A DNA stretch of 33,942 nucleotides from positions 1 through 33,942 of the forward strand of contig JBHPFQ010000005.1 of NCBI GenBank assembly GCA_042571625.1. The letters are read 5' to 3'. Below the pieces are notes generated by a model. It saw only the letters and a program-made list of their open reading frames with translations. It ran no database searches and had not been told where the DNA came from. How positions within the stretch are numbered: the stretch's first letter is position 1; the number at the start of each line of letters is the position of its first letter. Shown piece by piece: positions 31,162-33,942 of this stretch. This stretch comes from JBHPFQ01 sp042571625. Lineage in GTDB: Bacteria > Patescibacteriota > Minisyncoccia > Portnoybacterales > UBA2143. The position numbers and the translations under genes are program-made.

Positions 31162-31194
31162 ATTATAATTATTTTATTTTCGACCTTTATCAAT
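31162..31194 (-). promoter_or_regulatory. Possible promoter of the major pilin gene
   Basis: Minus strand TTGATA (31189-31194) and TATAAT (31162-31167) separated by 21 nt, longer than ideal; the -10 box is good. A leader of roughly 25-30 nt would carry the strong ribosome binding site. Confidence 0.4.
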
Positions 31195-31207
31195 TTTTCA
31201 AAAACTT

Positions 31208-32413
31208 CTACATTCCTCCGACCAAATTATAAATAGGCATAAATACAGCAAGAACTAAAATAGCAACTCCCATAGCTAAAAATATAAGTAAAATCGGTTC
31301 AATCAACTTGCTCAAATTTTCAACGATTCCATCTATTTCTTTATTATAAAAAACAGCTAATTTATTTAATATAGATCCCATTTTTCCTGTTTTTTCTCCT
31401 GTTTTTATCATCTGAACAAATAAAGGAGTAAACTCTTTATGCTTTTCCAAAACAGAACTTAAATTCTTTCCTATTTTTACTTCATTTCTTGCTTTTAAAA
31501 TAATTTCTTTATAAATAACATTATCAACAACTTGTCCAGAAACATCTAAAGCCATTATTACAGAAACTCCTCCTACGACTAAAGCACTTAAACTATCAGC
31601 AAATTGCGATAAATAAGATTTTTTTAAAATATTTCCAAAAATAGGCAACTTTAATTGAAGACTGTCCCATACGCGCCTACCTATTCTCGTATTAATAAAT
31701 TGATATCCGCCTACAATTCCTCCGACTAAAAATATTAACAGCATCCACCACCAGACTAAAATAAAATCACTAACAAAAATAATAAGATTAGTAGTCCATG
31801 GCAATTCTTGTCCAGATTCTGTTAAAATAACTGTTAAATTCGGCATAACCATAGTCATTATTAAAACCCCAATAACAATAAATGTAAAAAGAACAAAACC
31901 AGGATAAAACATAGCTCCACGAACTCTTGTCATAAGATAATATCTTCTTTCAAGATAATCCGCTAAATAATTAAGTGATTCCGAAAGCCGACCAGCAACT
32001 TCTCCTGATTTAATTAAATTTATTGAAAAAATAGAAAATATTTTAGGATATTTAGAAAGCGCCTTTGATAATGATGTTCCGCCATCTATATCGTCAGCTA
32101 TAGACAAAAGCGAATCCTTAAAATAACTTCCTGATACTTGATTACTTAAAGACCTTAATGACTGGACTAATGGAACGTTCGCTCCAACTAAAATAGCTAA
32201 TTGTCTGAAAAAAACATATACATCTTTTGATCCAACTCTATCTAAGAATTCAATCCTCTTTAACGCAAACGACATTTTCTTATCAGATCTTAATTTAATT
32301 ACTATAAGACCTTGTTTTTGTAGCACATTCAATGCGGCGTCTTGACTTGACGCTTCAATCACTCCTGTTTTCGTTTCTCCTTTTAGAGAACGCGCTAAAT
32401 AATTAAATTTCAT
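31208..32413 (-). CDS. pilC: Type IV pilus inner-membrane platform protein PilC (GspF family)
   Basis: 401 aa. Two copies of the T2SSF domain (about residues 65-190 and 267-390), each with the FxRQLAxLVxAGVPLxxAL pattern: FFRQLAILVGANVPLVQSLR (68-87) and FADSLSALVVGGVSVIMALD. Three main spans, including GVLIMTMVMPNLTVILTE and VAILVLAVFMPIYNLVGGM at the end. The N-terminal KFNYLARSLKGETKTGVIEA is the usual opening. PilC links the pilus base to the PilB and PilT motors. It lies 9 bp after pilT. Confidence 0.93.
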   Translation of the reverse strand: MKFNYLARSLKGETKTGVIEASSQDAALNVLQKQGLIVIKLRSDKKMSFALKRIEFLDRVGSKDVYVFFRQLAILVGANVPLVQSLRSLSNQVSGSYFKDSLLSIADDIDGGTSLSKALSKYPKIFSIFSINLIKSGEVAGRLSESLNYLADYLERRYYLMTRVRGAMFYPGFVLFTFIVIGVLIMTMVMPNLTVILTESGQELPWTTNLIIFVSDFILVWWWMLLIFLVGGIVGGYQFINTRIGRRVWDSLQLKLPIFGNILKKSYLSQFADSLSALVVGGVSVIMALDVSGQVVDNVIYKEIILKARNEVKIGKNLSSVLEKHKEFTPLFVQMIKTGEKTGKMGSILNKLAVFYNKEIDGIVENLSKLIEPILLIFLAMGVAILVLAVFMPIYNLVGGM

Positions 32414-32422
32414 ATTTATTAA

Positions 32423-33499
32423 TTATTTTTCTAATAACATTAATAATTCTGAAACATTGTTTGAACGTATCTTAGCATCATCTAAACTAACTATATCTTT
32501 ATTAACTAAATTAGCTAACGAATGATTAAGAGAAAGCATTCCTTCGTCAGAACTAGTTTCAATAACCATACCTATTTGATGAATTTTCCCTTCTCTAATC
32601 AAATTTCTAATAGCTGAATTAGCTATCATTATTTCTATTGCATTAATAACTCCTCCGCCTTTTTTAGGAACCAAACGCCGTGAAACAATTCCTAAAATAG
32701 AAGAAGCCAATTGCATTCTTATTTGATTCTGCTGATAAGGAGGAAAACTATCAATAATTCTATCAACTGTTTGCGCTGCAGTATTAGTATGCAAAGTAGC
32801 TAAAACCAAATGCCCTGTTTCAGCTGCAGTAACAGCACTACTAATAGTTTCAGCATCTCTCATTTCTCCGATCATTATAACATCAGGATCTTGGCGAAAA
32901 ATTTCACGCAATCCACGATGAAAATCTTTAACATCTTCTCCAACTTCTCTTTGATCAATAATACACTTATCTTCTTTAAATAAATACTCAACAGGATCCT
33001 CAATTGTTATTATATGATCATTGCGAGTATGATTTATCTCGTCAATAATAGCAGCTAAAGCAGTTGATTTACCCTGCCCTGAAGGTCCTACTAATAATAG
33101 AAAACCTTGAGATGCTTTTGCGAATTGATGACAAATATCCGGCAAAAACAAATCTTTTATAGATCTTATATTATTCGGGATAAGACGAAGCGCTATGCTT
33201 ATACATCCTAGCTGATGGTAAATATTAACCCTAAAACGAGCTTTATCTTCATAGCTTAAAGACATATCAATGTCTTTTTGTTTTAAAAATTTATCCTTCC
33301 TAACTTCTGACAAAATAGAAAAAGCTATACCCTTGGTATCTTCTGGCTTTAAAACAGGTAAATCAGTTATTGAAATTAATCTCCCGTCAACACGTAAAAT
33401 AGGATACCTATTGGCAGATATATGAATATCGCTAGCATCTTTCTTAATTGCCATATCTATGATTTTATCAAGATATTTCTTATATTCTACATTATCCAT
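32423..33499 (-). CDS. pilT: Type IV pilus retraction ATPase PilT
   Basis: 358 aa hexameric ATPase. N-terminal ASDIHIS (22-28); Walker A GPSGQGKST (138-146); Asp box ITIEDPVEY (164-172); Walker B DVIMIGEMRD (206-215); His box TGHLVLATLHTNTA (228-241); and the C-terminal AIRNLIREGK motif that is specific for PilT over PilB. Length matches PilT, and the long N1 domain of PilB is absent. It drives pilus retraction and twitching. The 5' end overlaps the receiver gene by 8 bp. The extension ATPase gene is not in this window and is probably further upstream. Confidence 0.95.
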   Translation of the reverse strand: MDNVEYKKYLDKIIDMAIKKDASDIHISANRYPILRVDGRLISITDLPVLKPEDTKGIAFSILSEVRKDKFLKQKDIDMSLSYEDKARFRVNIYHQLGCISIALRLIPNNIRSIKDLFLPDICHQFAKASQGFLLLVGPSGQGKSTALAAIIDEINHTRNDHIITIEDPVEYLFKEDKCIIDQREVGEDVKDFHRGLREIFRQDPDVIMIGEMRDAETISSAVTAAETGHLVLATLHTNTAAQTVDRIIDSFPPYQQNQIRMQLASSILGIVSRRLVPKKGGGVINAIEIMIANSAIRNLIREGKIHQIGMVIETSSDEGMLSLNHSLANLVNKDIVSLDDAKIRSNNVSELLMLLEK

Positions 33500-33884
33500 T
33501 AATTTTATCCTTTCGTTTATTTAATATTTCTTTAATTTTAGCAACAATAGATGTTGGCGTAAAATGCGCTTTTACAATATAATCATTAGCTCCCATACTC
33601 TTACCTTTTTCCATATCACTTTTCTGACCCAAATTAGTTAAAAGAATTACGATTGCATCTTTTAAATCTGAATTATCTCTAATTCTCTTTAATACCTCAA
33701 ATCCATCTATTTTAGGAATAATAACATCTAGAAGAATAACATCTGGATTTTTATTTACCTTTTCCAATCCCTCTTGTCCATCGCAAGCAGTATCAACAAC
33801 AAAATTATTCTGTTCTAATTTTGACTTATAAACTTCCACCAAAAAAGGATCATCTTCTATAATTAATATATTTATTCTATCCAT
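33492..33884 (-). CDS. CheY/PilH-like response regulator receiver
   Basis: 130 aa single receiver domain with no output domain. Acidic pocket E10-D11-D12 (IIEDDPF), phospho-acceptor D53 (LLDVIIPKIDG), switch T83 (LLTNLGQ) and K105 (YIVKAHF). It is the first visible gene of the T4P operon, overlapping pilT by 8 bp, so it probably tunes pilus motor activity like PilG/PilH. No sensor kinase is in the window. Confidence 0.92.
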   Translation of the reverse strand: MDRINILIIEDDPFLVEVYKSKLEQNNFVVDTACDGQEGLEKVNKNPDVILLDVIIPKIDGFEVLKRIRDNSDLKDAIVILLTNLGQKSDMEKGKSMGANDYIVKAHFTPTSIVAKIKEILNKRKDKING

Positions 33885-33942
33885 GCTTTATTTCATTTGA
33901 AGAAATGATAAAATCAGTTGAATCTGATTAAATTGTATGGAA

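Noticed and set aside
1..33942. Alternative code (TGA as glycine, as in some CPR lineages)
   Set aside because: TGA ends several genes with normal lengths and ATGA overlaps (3028, 30094), and no gene needs read-through.

Overview
The window looks like a low-GC genome fragment from the Candidate Phyla Radiation (Patescibacteria, Parcubacteria-like). This is inferred from a compact type IV pilus (T4P) cluster, a very large S-layer-type protein, several secreted proteins with repeat architectures typical of these genomes (an N-terminal WTGPSQNPPAGNVPAPINVG-like segment, AWSDNIGWISF repeats), and almost no housekeeping genes. TAA, TAG and TGA all end genes, so the code is the standard bacterial one. 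No tRNA, rRNA or CRISPR array was seen. Nearly all genes are on the minus strand, so the description below runs left to right while transcription mostly runs right to left.

1-9765: surface glycan or glycoprotein locus. It holds three GT4-type glycosyltransferases, two multi-membrane-span GT39/PMT-like proteins, a Wzy_C-type O-antigen ligase/oligosaccharyltransferase fused to TPRs, and a membrane-anchored TPR protein. Most neighbours overlap by 4-20 bp. The first 37 bases are an exact inverted copy of 361-397, which looks like an assembly or amplification chimera at a contig end.

9797-17202: secreted and surface proteins. A probable seven-bladed repeat protein (539 aa), a 432-aa surface protein and a 1221-aa S-layer-like protein share one extracellular module; 305 bp of it are identical between the first two. 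A small anchored protein (146 aa) ends in a hexanucleotide tract that gives 11 in-frame stop codons in a row.

17331-19367: an ECF sigma factor and a DUF5667-like membrane protein, with a good ECF-type promoter between them, and a REP-associated tyrosine transposase bracketed by two identical 60-bp palindromic repeats.

19427-23580: accessory island of small genes and structured DNA. It includes a PQQ-repeat protein, two small unknown genes, a probable structured RNA with its own promoter and terminator, a 62-aa gene, an unlisted 58-aa AbrB/MazE-like gene with a 22-bp palindromic operator (a near copy lies 1.8 kb away), a YHYH-type membrane protein, a 30-bp perfect palindrome and two tiny single-span membrane proteins.

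23585-25249: the most unusual unit. An HtrA-like protein with all three catalytic residues replaced lies next to an RmlB-like protein with its catalytic residues replaced and an internal deletion. Both frames are intact, the spacing is 3 bp, and a strong promoter precedes them.

25294-33884: two more secreted proteins, then a T4P cluster with PilX-, PilW-, PilV- and FimT-like minor pilins, prepilin peptidase, two pilins, PilC, PilT and a CheY-like receiver. Several transcription units have a -10 box 6-7 nt before the ATG, so leaderless transcripts appear common.
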